From positions 558,001 through 622,000 of the forward strand of contig NZ_FSRA01000002.1 in the NCBI RefSeq assembly GCF_900129465.1: 64,000 nt of DNA, in the 5' to 3' direction. Both the position numbers and the translations under genes were made by a program. The notes under the pieces are model-generated. The model did no database searches. It saw nothing but the letters and a program-made list of their open reading frames with translations, and was not told where the DNA came from. This DNA comes from Chitinophaga niabensis (GTDB lineage Bacteria; Bacteroidota; Bacteroidia; Chitinophagales; Chitinophagaceae). Of this stretch, positions 1 to 9,679 are shown piece after piece (positions within the stretch are counted from its first letter, which is position 1; each line of letters opens with the position of its first letter).

Positions 1-1285
1 ATTCCTGTTCATCTTTTACTCTAGCAATATCTAATACAAGCAAGCTCGTATCATATTTAAACTTGCCTAGAATATTTTCAATCATACTTGTAACTCCTGG
101 GCAATCCCTACAGTTCTGTTGGTTAAAATAAAGCACAATACTTCTGTTCTTTGTTGGATTCACCCAGAATGAACCATTATTATTCCTCAAAAGTGAGAGT
201 AATGGTATAGCATTCTCGGTTCCTTTTAAGAGCCCCAACTCCCTATCCTGGTACTTCTTTACTTCTTCCTTAAACATACTTTTAGCTGACGACTGATAAT
301 ACTCGTTAACCGCTTTCTCGAAAGGAGGATACATTGCAAGCCTACGAATTCCAACTGATGTGAACAAATATCTCAATGCCGCATCCAATCTTTCCCCTGT
401 ATAAAGTTCCTTCATTTTGTTGTACTTCATTTTCCAAAATTCAAATTTTGCATCTCTATCGCTTCCTCCTGGCGAAAATTCAAAATTATGATCCCTCACG
501 ATTTCCGCCTCCGCAAAAAGATATAAGGGATGTGCCGATGAGGCAATTGCAGTTTCGGAACCAAGCCATAATGCTTCTGGCCTTCTGATTGTTGAATCAT
601 AAATTTCGTTAAACTTCTGAGCATTAATATTTAGTGCTTTTCTTTTGTACCACAAAGCCATAAATTTAACCAGTCTATCTTTCTCCATAATAGAGTAAAA
701 AAAAGATTTCATGTATCTCGTGGAATAAAGGGATAGTTTAGATTCATATTTCTTAAGGATATCATTGGTAATCGTTCTCTTAGTTTCAAGATACCGGTCC
801 CATTCCAGATAATCATCTAATGAATTTGTACTAAAAGGAGAGGTATTAGCCGGCTTTTGCAGTTTAGCCCAATCACCAAAAACTTCTTGGTAAATAATTA
901 TTTTTTCAGAGCCTACACCAGAATAAGATATATTATCCCCTTCCATTGTTATCCTAATACTATCTCCAGGTTCAATCAAACTTCCAACTATTGTCTTATC
1001 AAAAAAAAGGGTTTGAAACAGTATCGGTGCCGAAGTATTTACCTTCCATTTAAGCGTTTGACCATTCCTAACAGGCGTTGAGGCATTCCAATCAGCCCTT
1101 TGGACAAGGCCTGATCGATCAGCTTGAACCCATTTTAGTTCTTGCAATGGAACCTTCATTTCATTAGGAAAAGAAACTTCGAGTATTGCTCTTTTCTTCT
1201 CTAAGTTTTCATTTGAAACCGTCCCGAATAATAATAAACAACTAATAAGTGGAAACAACATAATGACAACAGTTTTGAGATACAT
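1..1285 (-). CDS. TlpA/thioredoxin-like exported protein, 3' end cut by window edge
   Basis: The reading frame runs from the ATG at 1285 to the left edge (428 codons visible) without a stop. Residues 1-20 form a hydrophobic export signal, followed by about 360 residues of the kind that precede the thioredoxin fold in Bacteroidota TlpA-like proteins. The thioredoxin-like part begins near residue 375; the redox motif is Cys392-Arg-Asp-Cys395-Pro instead of the usual WCGPC. The start lies 2 bases after the stop of the SusD gene (1288), so it is the last visible gene of the uptake operon and is probably translationally coupled. The family reduces or isomerises periplasmic disulfides; a role in maturing the cargo or receptor of this locus is inferred. 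Composition is AT-rich like the neighbouring SusC/SusD. Confidence 0.8.
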   Translation of the reverse strand, partial: MYLKTVVIMLFPLISCLLLFGTVSNENLEKKRAILEVSFPNEMKVPLQELKWVQADRSGLVQRADWNASTPVRNGQTLKWKVNTSAPILFQTLFFDKTIVGSLIEPGDSIRITMEGDNISYSGVGSEKIIIYQEVFGDWAKLQKPANTSPFSTNSLDDYLEWDRYLETKRTITNDILKKYESKLSLYSTRYMKSFFYSIMEKDRLVKFMALWYKRKALNINAQKFNEIYDSTIRRPEALWLGSETAIASSAHPLYLFAEAEIVRDHNFEFSPGGSDRDAKFEFWKMKYNKMKELYTGERLDAALRYLFTSVGIRRLAMYPPFEKAVNEYYQSSAKSMFKEEVKKYQDRELGLLKGTENAIPLLSLLRNNNGSFWVNPTKNRSIVLYFNQQNCRDCPGVTSMIENILGKFKYDTSLLVLDIARVKDEQE

Positions 1286-1287
1286 AA

Positions 1288-2715
1288 TTAATAGCCGGAA
1301 TTCTGAAGTAACTTTGCAAGTTGAACATCACGAAGTGGTATGGGTGCGATCGCCTTATCACTGGGATAGGGCAATTGTTTATACTGTGGATTTGTTACAT
1401 CAGTTCTATTTACGCCTTGCTTCCACCTCATGAGATCAAACATTCTAAACCCTTCAAAAGAAAGTTCTTTTCTTCGTTCCTTATAAATGGAATCCAAAAG
1501 CGCAGCTCCACTTGCATTTGAAACTTTGGCATTTAAATCAGCTCTTTTTCTGATAGCATCCAGAAAGAATCGGGCGCTATCAACATAATTATCTCCCATT
1601 TTTGCATATGATTCCGCTAAAATGAGGCACATTTCAGATGATCTTAGTAGTGTAGGTGTATAGCCAATGGAAGCATAAGCGGTGGAAGGAACAGGTACAA
1701 CACCTTGTGGATATTTTGTTACTGTCCATCCAGTGGCACTTTTTGTCACCCATGCTCGACGTACGTCTGTAGGGCTTTCAAAATACAATGATGCAATATC
1801 TGAAGTAGCCTGCAAGAAAATACTTCCTCGTAAATAGTAAGAACTGAAAATTATAAGTGATTTATCGCTTTGCGAAAGTTGAAACAATGCCTCTGTTTCT
1901 TGTGGTGTAAAAAGGGCCGCTGGATAGTTCTGAGTCATTATGGGTTTTAGCTGCAAAACTTCTTTTGCATACTGCCTTGCTTGTCCATAATCTCCTTTAG
2001 CTAGTAAAACTCGTGCTAACAACCCCTTGGCAGCATTCCTATTAATCATATATGTGCTGCCACTTGCAGGAGGAAGCAATAAAACTGATCTTTTCAGATC
2101 ATTAATCATAAAATCAAAAACTTCTGCAACCGTATTCCTTCTTGTTGGCAGTGCCCTAAAATCAATAGAGTTATTAATCGCTACACCTACGTGGGAGGCA
2201 TCCCCCGTAAAGGAATAGGCTTGCGAAAAATAGTTTAGCAAATATGAATATGCCATTGCCCTAAGAGCCAGTGCTTGCCCTTCAATTAAGTTGGCGTTAT
2301 CTTCATTCTCCTGCCTGTATTTCGCCACTTTTTCAATCACAAAGTTGCATCCTGCTACAATAGAGTATAGTGCATAGGAATCACTGTTAAGATTTTTTGT
2401 TGCGCCAAAAGGCTCATCAGCATATTGAGACCAAGTATAATGTAAGCCAAATGGTGCTTGCTCAGCAGAAACTCCTGCTGCCGGCTTGATATTATCAGCT
2501 ACTATCTCCGGGTAAAGAACTGAAGTTCCTCCAAACTCACGTGCAGACGTTAGGTAAACTCCATTTAAAAATTCATTTAGTGTTGAAAGATCTTTAACAT
2601 AATCATCCCTGATAATAGTCTCGTTTGTTGGGAAATTCAAAAAGTCTTTCCCACAAGAAAACAATAAAGTACTCAAGACGATAAGAAGAATATTTTTATA
2701 AACTTTTCTGTTCAT
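1288..2715 (-). CDS. SusD/RagB family nutrient-uptake lipoprotein (locus 1)
   Basis: The 475-residue product has a signal peptide with lipobox LLFSCG (Cys21) and the SusD/RagB architecture: TPR-like helices in the N-terminal half and a C-terminal region with the ERRKELSFEGFRMFDLMRW signature near residue 420. SusD proteins are surface lipoproteins that form a lid over the SusC barrel and capture oligomeric substrates. It follows susC by 11 bases and precedes the thioredoxin-like gene by 2 bases, so the three form one operon. The substrate cannot be read from the sequence. No glycoside hydrolase is adjacent, so a peptide or other non-glycan ligand is as likely as a sugar. Confidence 0.95.
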   Translation of the reverse strand: MNRKVYKNILLIVLSTLLFSCGKDFLNFPTNETIIRDDYVKDLSTLNEFLNGVYLTSAREFGGTSVLYPEIVADNIKPAAGVSAEQAPFGLHYTWSQYADEPFGATKNLNSDSYALYSIVAGCNFVIEKVAKYRQENEDNANLIEGQALALRAMAYSYLLNYFSQAYSFTGDASHVGVAINNSIDFRALPTRRNTVAEVFDFMINDLKRSVLLLPPASGSTYMINRNAAKGLLARVLLAKGDYGQARQYAKEVLQLKPIMTQNYPAALFTPQETEALFQLSQSDKSLIIFSSYYLRGSIFLQATSDIASLYFESPTDVRRAWVTKSATGWTVTKYPQGVVPVPSTAYASIGYTPTLLRSSEMCLILAESYAKMGDNYVDSARFFLDAIRKRADLNAKVSNASGAALLDSIYKERRKELSFEGFRMFDLMRWKQGVNRTDVTNPQYKQLPYPSDKAIAPIPLRDVQLAKLLQNSGY

Positions 2716-2726
2716 AATAGTAACAT

Positions 2727-5700
2727 TTAGAAATTAGACTGCAAACCAATGCTAAAACCTTTTGAATTAGGGTACGGGCTCGATATGCCTCCTATTGCAT
2801 TAACATTGTCGGGATCCTGATCTTTGATCGGACTCCAAATTGCTAAATTGCTTCCTTGAATAAAAATCTTGAACATGCTAAAACCCGCTCTAGAAAGATA
2901 TTTAGATGGTAAACTGTAAGTGAATGTTACATTACTCAGCTTAATGTATCCACCATCAATCAAATACCTCGTTGATGCTCTGTTCCCGCCATCTGTATTA
3001 CTAAGTACACGTCTTGGGTTGTCAGATACGTCTCCCGGTTTTTTCCAATATTGCTGTGCCGCGGCTGATTGATTAATAAATGCAGATGCACCGTCATTCA
3101 TCATAATCATTAACTTTTCATAAAGTACTTTGTTCCCATATTGATAGTATAACTGAATATTGAGATCAAAGTTTTTATACCCTATCGAACTTATTACAGA
3201 GCCAAATCCATCCGGCTGTGGTTTTCCTACAACCTTTTTCATTGCACTATTATATACAGTTGTTGCCTTTCCAGAAGAATCGATCCATTGAGGCTTTCCA
3301 TTATCGGGATTAACACCAGCCCATTCAACTAAATAAAAAGAATTATAATTTCTACCAACCTCATTAACCAAATTACCAGTTTGCAATGCAACAAACGGAA
3401 CATACGCTTTAACTAGCTTATTAATATTTCTACTCCAATTTGCACTTAAACTCCATCTTATATTCGGTCGTGAAATAATGTTTGCAGACGCAGACACCTC
3501 TATGCCACGGTTCCTTAAATCTCCTATATTGTCATTAACCGTCCTATACCCGCTTACTGAAGGCAAATCAATCTGATAAATCAAGTTTTTTGTAGACTTA
3601 TTATATACATCAATATTCAGCAGAATTTTATCATGAAAAAATCTCGTATCTAAACCTGCATTCCAGGAAAATGTTCTTTCCCACTTGATATCAGAATTTC
3701 CAGGAAATGTAGTCATTATAACAGCAGTTCGATCTGCATATAATCCCTGAGATAAAACATCAAACTTTGTAGATGGATTAACAGCACCGGAGTTACCAGA
3801 AACCCCAACGCTTCCTCTCAATTTTAAATATGTGAAAAAGGAACTTTTGTTAAGAAATGGTTCTTCTGAAACGATCCAGCTTGCACCTGAAGACCAAAAT
3901 GTCCCCCACAATTCCCTGCTCCCAAATCTGGAAGAGCCGTCACGTCGAATACTAGTTGAAATGAAATATTTTTTCTTATACCCATAGTTGATCTGCCCAA
4001 ACCAAGAAAGTAAAGTTTGTCTTGTAGATCTTCCTGAGAGAGAACTTACAACATACCCTGGGCTTGAAATCTGATCGTAAGTAGGTAGTGCCGTTGAATC
4101 TGCCTTAACTTCTCCTGCTAAACTCTTGTCTGATATTATCTGTGCCTCCTGCCCTAATAAAAAATCAATATTGTGTTTGTTAGTAATAGGTATTTTGGCA
4201 TTAAGGATATTGTTTGCTATAATATTGGCTCGACGTACATCACTTTCAATTATAGAACCTACATTTGATGTTCCGACTCTAAACCTCGGATCGCTCTTCT
4301 CTTTAAACTCGGATAACATAAAGTCTATTCCCACACTAGACTTAAAGGAGAAATATTTTAAAAAGGAGGCTTCTCCATAAAGTTTGCTAATTCCTCTATA
4401 AGAGATTGCCTTAGTAACATCGTACTCTAGTTTCGCTGCCGGATTGGTTGTAATAGGGGTAACGGGTCCTCCCCAGCCATATGAAAATGCATACTTACCA
4501 TTATTTAATTTAACAGGATTTAATGGGGATAACGTTGATATTAAACCATAAGTACTCTCTGTTTCCGTCAAATTTGTTACATTCTGAACATTATATGAAA
4601 AGGTGGTATTTGTTCCGATAGTCAACCAATTAAAAGGCCTGTTCTCCATATTGATCCTAAAGGACTTTCTATCAAATCCTGTGTTTTTAACAATCCCATC
4701 TTGTTTCGTGTACTCTACATTCAAATAGTAGATAGTTTTGTCATTCCCTCCAGATAAAGAAATTTCGTTTGAGAAAGTTTTAGCTCCTTTTTCAAATATA
4801 GCATCAGTCCATGCAGGGTCAGGATAGAAGCTAGTATCACTACCCAAAACCCGGTAAGGAAATTTATTAAATAAATCCTTTCTGATGGCAGCATCTGTCC
4901 ATAACGTTGGATTTGTATTTCTATATGTTTCATACAATAACGCCAGGTATTCTGCTTGACTAGGTATACTTCTGGTCATTCTTTTGGGGAGGTAAGAAAC
5001 ATCCATTTGCGATCTCAAACTCAATGTGGTCCTCCCCGTCTTTCCTCTCTTTGTTGTTACAAGAATTACTCCGTTGCTTGCCTTGGAGCCATAAAGAGAA
5101 ATCGCAGCGGCATCTCGCAGAACGCTTATCGACTCTATATCCGAAGGGTTTATTTGTGCCAATGGATTTGTGACCGGAGTTCCTCCCGCCTTTTGAACTC
5201 TTTGAAAGTTGTCTTGACTTACAGGAATTCCATCAATTACAATTAAAGGGTTTCTAGCATTAATATTTGTAAAGGGATCTACTCCTGAGGAAACCCCCCT
5301 TTGCACCATGCTACTCACCCCACCCCCAGGTTGCCCTGTTCCATTAGTTATCTGCAAACCTGGAACTAGTCCTTGTAAACTTTTATCGAACGAGCGGTTA
5401 GGCAAGTTTTGAATTTGTTCACCCTTTACAACGGTAACAGCTCCCGTATTCGACCGCTGGGTTGTTGTTCCATAGGCTACCACTACCTCGCTCAGCCTAT
5501 TCTCCCCCCGCTGTAATTTCACATTCAACTCCCGTTGCCCTTGAAGCTTCACCTCCTCCCCCTCATACCCCGTATAACTCACCCAAAGCTTCGCATTGGC
5601 AAAAACCCCCGCAAGGCGAAACCTTCCTTCACCATCCGTCATCGTCGCTTTATTAGTGCCCCTAACAAGAACTGTAGCCCCAGGTAGTTTCTCCCCGGTT

Positions 5701-6116
5701 ACATCCGAAACAGTCCCTGCAATATCAATAATCGCAACATCATTAGTCGGAGCAGTGATAGGAGTAACAGAAGAAACCACCTTCTCATGCACAATCAAAA
5801 CCACAGACTTCGGACTCGTCCGCTGCAACTCATACTTCCTCCCGTAGAAAATCTGCTGCATCACTTCATCTAAAGACGCATTCTTAACACTCACATCCAC
5901 CTTCTGCTCATCATCCACCAACCGGTTACTATAAACAAACTTAATTCCTGTTTGCGAAGTGATCTTTTTGAAAACTGTTTTCAGCGGAACTGCTTTTTCG
6001 AACAGCGTAATTTTTTCTCCATCCTGGCTATCATTAGCAAACAGAATGGTACATAAGAATAAAGGGATAATTAGCAGGAGAACCCTGCGCATACAGGCAG
6101 TAAAAGTCAGTCTCAT
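2727..6116 (-). CDS. SusC/RagA TonB-dependent outer-membrane receptor with STN signalling domain (locus 1)
   Basis: The protein has 1129 residues: signal peptide (about 1-27), STN domain (about 30-110), carboxypeptidase-regulatory-like domain (about 130-205), plug starting near LSEVVVAYGT, then a beta-barrel ending in a C-terminal phenylalanine (GLQSNF). It is the pore of a SusCD importer, energised by TonB. The STN domain normally contacts a FecR anti-sigma factor, and fecR and an ECF sigma gene lie directly upstream, so self-regulation by ligand is likely. The gene is compositionally mosaic: upstream of about position 5,280 (N-terminal part) it is GC-richer, while the barrel is strongly AT-rich like the next two genes (see findings). 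The start is the first ATG in front of the signal peptide. Confidence 0.95.
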   Translation of the reverse strand: MRLTFTACMRRVLLLIIPLFLCTILFANDSQDGEKITLFEKAVPLKTVFKKITSQTGIKFVYSNRLVDDEQKVDVSVKNASLDEVMQQIFYGRKYELQRTSPKSVVLIVHEKVVSSVTPITAPTNDVAIIDIAGTVSDVTGEKLPGATVLVRGTNKATMTDGEGRFRLAGVFANAKLWVSYTGYEGEEVKLQGQRELNVKLQRGENRLSEVVVAYGTTTQRSNTGAVTVVKGEQIQNLPNRSFDKSLQGLVPGLQITNGTGQPGGGVSSMVQRGVSSGVDPFTNINARNPLIVIDGIPVSQDNFQRVQKAGGTPVTNPLAQINPSDIESISVLRDAAAISLYGSKASNGVILVTTKRGKTGRTTLSLRSQMDVSYLPKRMTRSIPSQAEYLALLYETYRNTNPTLWTDAAIRKDLFNKFPYRVLGSDTSFYPDPAWTDAIFEKGAKTFSNEISLSGGNDKTIYYLNVEYTKQDGIVKNTGFDRKSFRINMENRPFNWLTIGTNTTFSYNVQNVTNLTETESTYGLISTLSPLNPVKLNNGKYAFSYGWGGPVTPITTNPAAKLEYDVTKAISYRGISKLYGEASFLKYFSFKSSVGIDFMLSEFKEKSDPRFRVGTSNVGSIIESDVRRANIIANNILNAKIPITNKHNIDFLLGQEAQIISDKSLAGEVKADSTALPTYDQISSPGYVVSSLSGRSTRQTLLSWFGQINYGYKKKYFISTSIRRDGSSRFGSRELWGTFWSSGASWIVSEEPFLNKSSFFTYLKLRGSVGVSGNSGAVNPSTKFDVLSQGLYADRTAVIMTTFPGNSDIKWERTFSWNAGLDTRFFHDKILLNIDVYNKSTKNLIYQIDLPSVSGYRTVNDNIGDLRNRGIEVSASANIISRPNIRWSLSANWSRNINKLVKAYVPFVALQTGNLVNEVGRNYNSFYLVEWAGVNPDNGKPQWIDSSGKATTVYNSAMKKVVGKPQPDGFGSVISSIGYKNFDLNIQLYYQYGNKVLYEKLMIMMNDGASAFINQSAAAQQYWKKPGDVSDNPRRVLSNTDGGNRASTRYLIDGGYIKLSNVTFTYSLPSKYLSRAGFSMFKIFIQGSNLAIWSPIKDQDPDNVNAIGGISSPYPNSKGFSIGLQSNF

Positions 6117-6515
6117 GATCGGCAGTTTGATGTTTTCATAATTTAAATTCTATGCACCAAAGACACGATACCTGGAAAATTCTACCACTCTGCAACACCT
6201 ATTTCATGTTAGGAAATTGTTAAGCAAAAAAGCCTTAGATCAGCCACCATAGCAATTAACAACCCCTTAACAATAACAACTGTATATCTACGTGTATACA
6301 TCAGAGATAGTAATAACAACAGTATAAATCTTCAGTATCATTCACATTGAGTTAACAAATCAAGTCTTTCAGCTAAATTGAACATAGCAGTTCAATCCAT
6401 GTTTAAACACGAATTAGCTTTGCCCATACATAAAAAAATAAGTACTGTTAAAGTGGAGCGATATATGCAGCGAAAGTAGGAAGTCTTTTAAACCAACTTC
6501 TATCAAAGATTGGAC
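6117..6515. other. 399-bp gap between fecR and susC (locus 1)
   Basis: No open frame here looks coding. The stretch is AT-rich and separates two genes on the same strand, so it should hold the susC promoter used by the locus sigma factor. A TGTATA / TATACA inverted pair with an 8-base spacer lies at about 6281-6300. I could not recognise a TAnnTTTG element on the minus strand close to the susC start, which fits recognition by an alternative ECF sigma factor. Confidence 0.4.
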
Positions 6516-7607
6516 TTAACGGAAATGTAACACTCCGTCTTTATAATAATAGTCAGCCTCTGTTGTAGCTTTTATCTCATGTAAAAATTCACTGATCGGA
6601 CGTTTACGATCTATATACCCCGTAAACCTGCTCTGAGCCGTAGATGCATCATCCAACACAACCTCCACCCCATACCAACGCGGCAACACTTTCACGATCT
6701 CCGCTAGACTCGCATTGTTAAACATATGCAAGCCTTCCATCCAACTCAATACCTCTTCACGCTCAAACTTGTTTGTAATCAAACTGCCATCATAAACAGC
6801 CTGTTCTCCTGGCTTCAACAAAATTGTTTGTGACTGCATTTTTACCTGTACAGATCCCTGAACAAGCGCTACAGCAGTACGCTCATAAGTATTTACATTA
6901 AACGCTGTACCAAGCACTGTTACGTCTCCTGAAGGCAAGTGAACAATAAAAGGTTTAGCAGCATCTTTAGCCACCTTTATATAAGCCTCCCCTTCAATCG
7001 CGATCTCGCGGGTATTACCTGTAAACTGAAATGGAAAACGAAGCCTGGTCATAGAGTTCAACCATATCTCTGTTCCATCGGACAACTCAATCTTGTAGTC
7101 AGAGCCTGCAGGAGCCCAGAGCTCATTCATCTCTCCGGAACCAGGACCTCCGGTGTAACTAAGACTACGATCTACATTACTAACCGTAGCCCCATTAGGG
7201 ATAGCAATATTTTTTTGGGGTGAACGCAGATCAATCACCTCTCCATTCGCCAAAGTCAAATGGGCAGCGCTATGATCAAATGTCTGGGTATGTTTGGATG
7301 GGTAAAAAGTATATACTGAAATAACAGCCACAACACATGCTGCAGCGGCTACAGCAATTGCTCTGTAAACTGGCCGGCGACGGGAAATCGTCCGGGAGGC
7401 TACACCCTTCCAGGCTGCCTGGCGGTTAACGCTCTCGTAGGCATGGGCCATAGAAGCATGATAAGTGCTCCTTTCCTCCCATATCTTTCTTACTGCTTCA
7501 TCATTCTGAATGAGATCATGCAAGTACTTTTTCTCTGAAGCACTGGTCTGACCAGCTAATTCCAACGAAATAAGATCCTGAATATCCGAATAATTGTTAT
7601 CAGTCAT
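6516..7607 (-). CDS. FecR-family anti-sigma factor (locus 1)
   Basis: The 363-residue product has a cytoplasmic N-terminal sigma-binding region (about 1-75), one membrane helix at about 82-102, a periplasmic FecR domain (about 145-245; motifs GTEIWLNS and GEAYIKV) and a C-terminal DUF4974-type domain (about 290-360) ending in DGVLHFR. Such proteins hold an ECF sigma factor at the inner membrane and release it when a ligand-loaded TonB receptor signals through its STN domain. It lies 31 bases downstream of the sigma gene and upstream of susC, so the full signalling chain is encoded here in order. Confidence 0.93.
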   Translation of the reverse strand: MTDNNYSDIQDLISLELAGQTSASEKKYLHDLIQNDEAVRKIWEERSTYHASMAHAYESVNRQAAWKGVASRTISRRRPVYRAIAVAAAACVVAVISVYTFYPSKHTQTFDHSAAHLTLANGEVIDLRSPQKNIAIPNGATVSNVDRSLSYTGGPGSGEMNELWAPAGSDYKIELSDGTEIWLNSMTRLRFPFQFTGNTREIAIEGEAYIKVAKDAAKPFIVHLPSGDVTVLGTAFNVNTYERTAVALVQGSVQVKMQSQTILLKPGEQAVYDGSLITNKFEREEVLSWMEGLHMFNNASLAEIVKVLPRWYGVEVVLDDASTAQSRFTGYIDRKRPISEFLHEIKATTEADYYYKDGVLHFR

Positions 7608-7638
7608 AACTTATAGACCCGATTTGCTCCTTAATCTA

Positions 7639-8184
7639 CTACTTACCACCCTCGAGATTTTTTCGCAAAAGCTTCATTGCACGAACAAGCTGATTACGGA
7701 CCGTGTTAGGACTCAAGGCCAATTCATAAGCCGCCTCCTTCTGCTTCTTCTGGTTAAAGTACACCATCTGCACTACTTTCAACGTCTGCGGAGGCAACAT
7801 CTTCAACCCTTTTGCCAGCTCCAGCCACATAGGAGGAGGGGCCTCCAGGGAAGACGATGGCTCTATCCCGGACTCCCGCTGGCAATATGCATAGGCGTCC
7901 AGGTTAGTCTGCAAACGCTTTTGCGCCTCCAGCTTATCCAAACATTTGTTCCGCAAAGTCTTGAATAAATATCCACGCAGCGCCGCGTCGTTGATCATTT
8001 TTTCAAACTGGCTATTCTCCCAGAACGCTACAAACACCTCCTGCACAACATCTTCTGCATCATTAGGCTCCTTGCAGTATTGCAACGCCGTAATGAGTAA
8101 CGCATCAAAGTACTTATCAAATAGATCTTTGAAAGCACCTTTATCACCTTGCCTCAATCGTTGAAGAATAAGTGAGTCGTCCAT
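7639..8184 (-). CDS. ECF RNA polymerase sigma-70 factor (locus 1)
   Basis: At 181 residues this has the usual ECF size. Region 2 is at about 15-85 (FDKYFDALLITALQYCKEPN, DAEDVVQEVFVAFW) and region 4 helix-turn-helix at about 118-170 (QTLKVVQMVYFNQKKQKEAA). It directs RNA polymerase to the promoters of the uptake locus once released from the FecR protein encoded just downstream. It starts the operon. The region 4 linker is rich in Pro/Ser (SSSLEAPPPMW). Sigma and fecR share orientation with susC/susD. Confidence 0.93.
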   Translation of the reverse strand: MDDSLILQRLRQGDKGAFKDLFDKYFDALLITALQYCKEPNDAEDVVQEVFVAFWENSQFEKMINDAALRGYLFKTLRNKCLDKLEAQKRLQTNLDAYAYCQRESGIEPSSSLEAPPPMWLELAKGLKMLPPQTLKVVQMVYFNQKKQKEAAYELALSPNTVRNQLVRAMKLLRKNLEGGK

Positions 8185-8534
8185 AATAAAGAATCGGTTA
8201 GCTAGTAAAATAACTTAAAGTCTCAGCCTTGATATGGTTAACAAGTATGGAGGGGACTAACCTCATGGAGAAAAACTACAGCAATAGTAAACCATCGCAT
8301 CCTCGAAAAATAAATATTAAAGCTTAGCAGGTTCCTATCGGCCGGCAATATACTTCAGATATTTTTAGATTTCTTAAAATAAAGAGGAGAAAGATTTACA
8401 AGAAATTCTGCATGCAATTACAGTATAAGCTATGACAGAATTGTTAATGGAATAATAACTTTTTGTTAATAGATTGATATGGTTGCTCTCAAACGCTACT
8501 CCTAATATAACACAAAAGTGGAGGATACTAAAAT
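8185..8534. other. 350-bp intergenic region upstream of the sigma gene
   Basis: This stretch should carry the promoter of the sigma-fecR unit (minus strand), since the gene to its right also points left and ends at 8535. I found no clear TAnnTTTG element, no RNA gene and no convincing small open frame; the only ORF present (8374-8562 minus) has no recognisable features. Confidence 0.35.
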
Positions 8535-9284
8535 TTAAAAAATTATTTTCCCGCTGCACCAATCTGCAAGTAGTAACTCATACTTTTCTACTACTCCGGC
8601 AAACTCATCTTCGGCACTGTCAAACTCCAACAGGCACAAGTTCAAAATAACATTCTCCTTCACGATACCATAATATTGATAGTTTTCTGAACGGATCACA
8701 AAACTATCTGCTACGCCTTCCACCCAACCCTTTTCCACACCATTTACAAACTGAAAAAATTCATCAAAGGGAATGTTTAAAACAGCTCCCTCTATCTCCT
8801 CTCTCTCATAAATGGTATCATATCCCAGCAATCCGGCATCTCCCTCCATAGCTTCCAACATACCTTCAATAATGGCTGTTTTTTCCTGGATCAACTCCAG
8901 TTGGGCTACAGGAAGGAACTCTAATTGCCGCCAGTCTTCAGGAGGAATGTTAAAAACAAAGTTGCCAGGCGGGGCTTCCATGAACACGGAAGGAGGAAAA
9001 CTTTTAGTAGGTACCATAAATTTCTCCTGTACAAAAACATCCGCCTCTGCTACATGCAGGGTTACTTTCTTCACCCCCTCTAACACAAACGGATTTGCTT
9101 TCACGATCCGCCATGAACGGTCACCCATATCAAGGATCGTAGGTCTGTTAAATACCTCGGGGAGTTGTTCACGGCCCATTTTGTATTCACCTACCTTATT
9201 ACCGTTCACCGCATGAATAAGGGTCACCAATATTTTCTTGGGAAACAAACCAACTATGCCTTCATAGACCGCTAAGATTTTCAT
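8535..9284 (-). CDS. hypothetical protein, 249 aa, acidic, no signal peptide
   Basis: I do not recognise this family. The product looks soluble and cytoplasmic: no membrane segment, many acidic residues and aromatic strand-like patches (for example WRIVKANPFVLEGV and SFVIRSENYQYYGIV). I chose the ATG at 9284 (MKILAVYEG); an in-frame TTG at 9290 is possible but less likely. It stands alone on the minus strand between the uptake locus and a decayed regulator. Codon use and GC match the surrounding native DNA. No function is proposed. Confidence 0.75.
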   Translation of the reverse strand: MKILAVYEGIVGLFPKKILVTLIHAVNGNKVGEYKMGREQLPEVFNRPTILDMGDRSWRIVKANPFVLEGVKKVTLHVAEADVFVQEKFMVPTKSFPPSVFMEAPPGNFVFNIPPEDWRQLEFLPVAQLELIQEKTAIIEGMLEAMEGDAGLLGYDTIYEREEIEGAVLNIPFDEFFQFVNGVEKGWVEGVADSFVIRSENYQYYGIVKENVILNLCLLEFDSAEDEFAGVVEKYELLLADWCSGKIIF

Positions 9285-9334
9285 ACCCAAAAATTACACT
9301 ACACCCCTGCTATATTACAGCAGTTATAACTCTC

Positions 9335-9679
9335 GTGATTGAAATGCATTTTAGCCTGTCCGGCGATAGCAGAATGAAGATCGCGGAGCGTGATCATAAT
9401 ATCCTGCCTGGTTCTAATGGATACATGGAAACAGGTAAACAAGATTAAAAAAAGGAACTACGGAACCCGCCAGATTGAACGGCCTTAATGAATTCAAACT
9501 GAAAAAGGGATTTAAAGAACGCTTCGGGAATACAGTTTTTTGGATATTTATATGCACTAAGGATGGAAGAAGTTAAATGCCGGATAGTAGCAGAATATTG
9601 CGGTTATCAATACGTATCTCATTTCACCACGGCGTTCAGAAAGAAACACAGCATCACACCTCCAAAGCTCAGACCTTAA
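9335..9679 (+). pseudogene. decayed AraC-family transcriptional regulator
   Basis: Fragments of an AraC/PchR-type regulator can be read on the plus strand with breaks. At 9335-9430 the frame gives VIEMHFSLSGDSRMK..., like the start of the ligand-binding part, then stops. After a deletion, 9485-9535 gives LNEFKLKKGFKERFGNTVF (first helix-turn-helix). The frame then breaks in the T-run near 9534-9540; in the shifted frame YLYALRMEEVK and VAEYCGYQYVSHFTTAFRKK (second helix-turn-helix) lead to a stop at 9677-9679. The frameshift, stop codons and missing middle make a working protein impossible. It ends inside the 3' end of the convergent TetR gene. Confidence 0.8.

Noticed and set aside
8221..8290. 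Weak inverted repeat GGTTA...TAACC upstream of the sigma gene
   Set aside because: Only 5-bp arms with a wide spacer, expected by chance.
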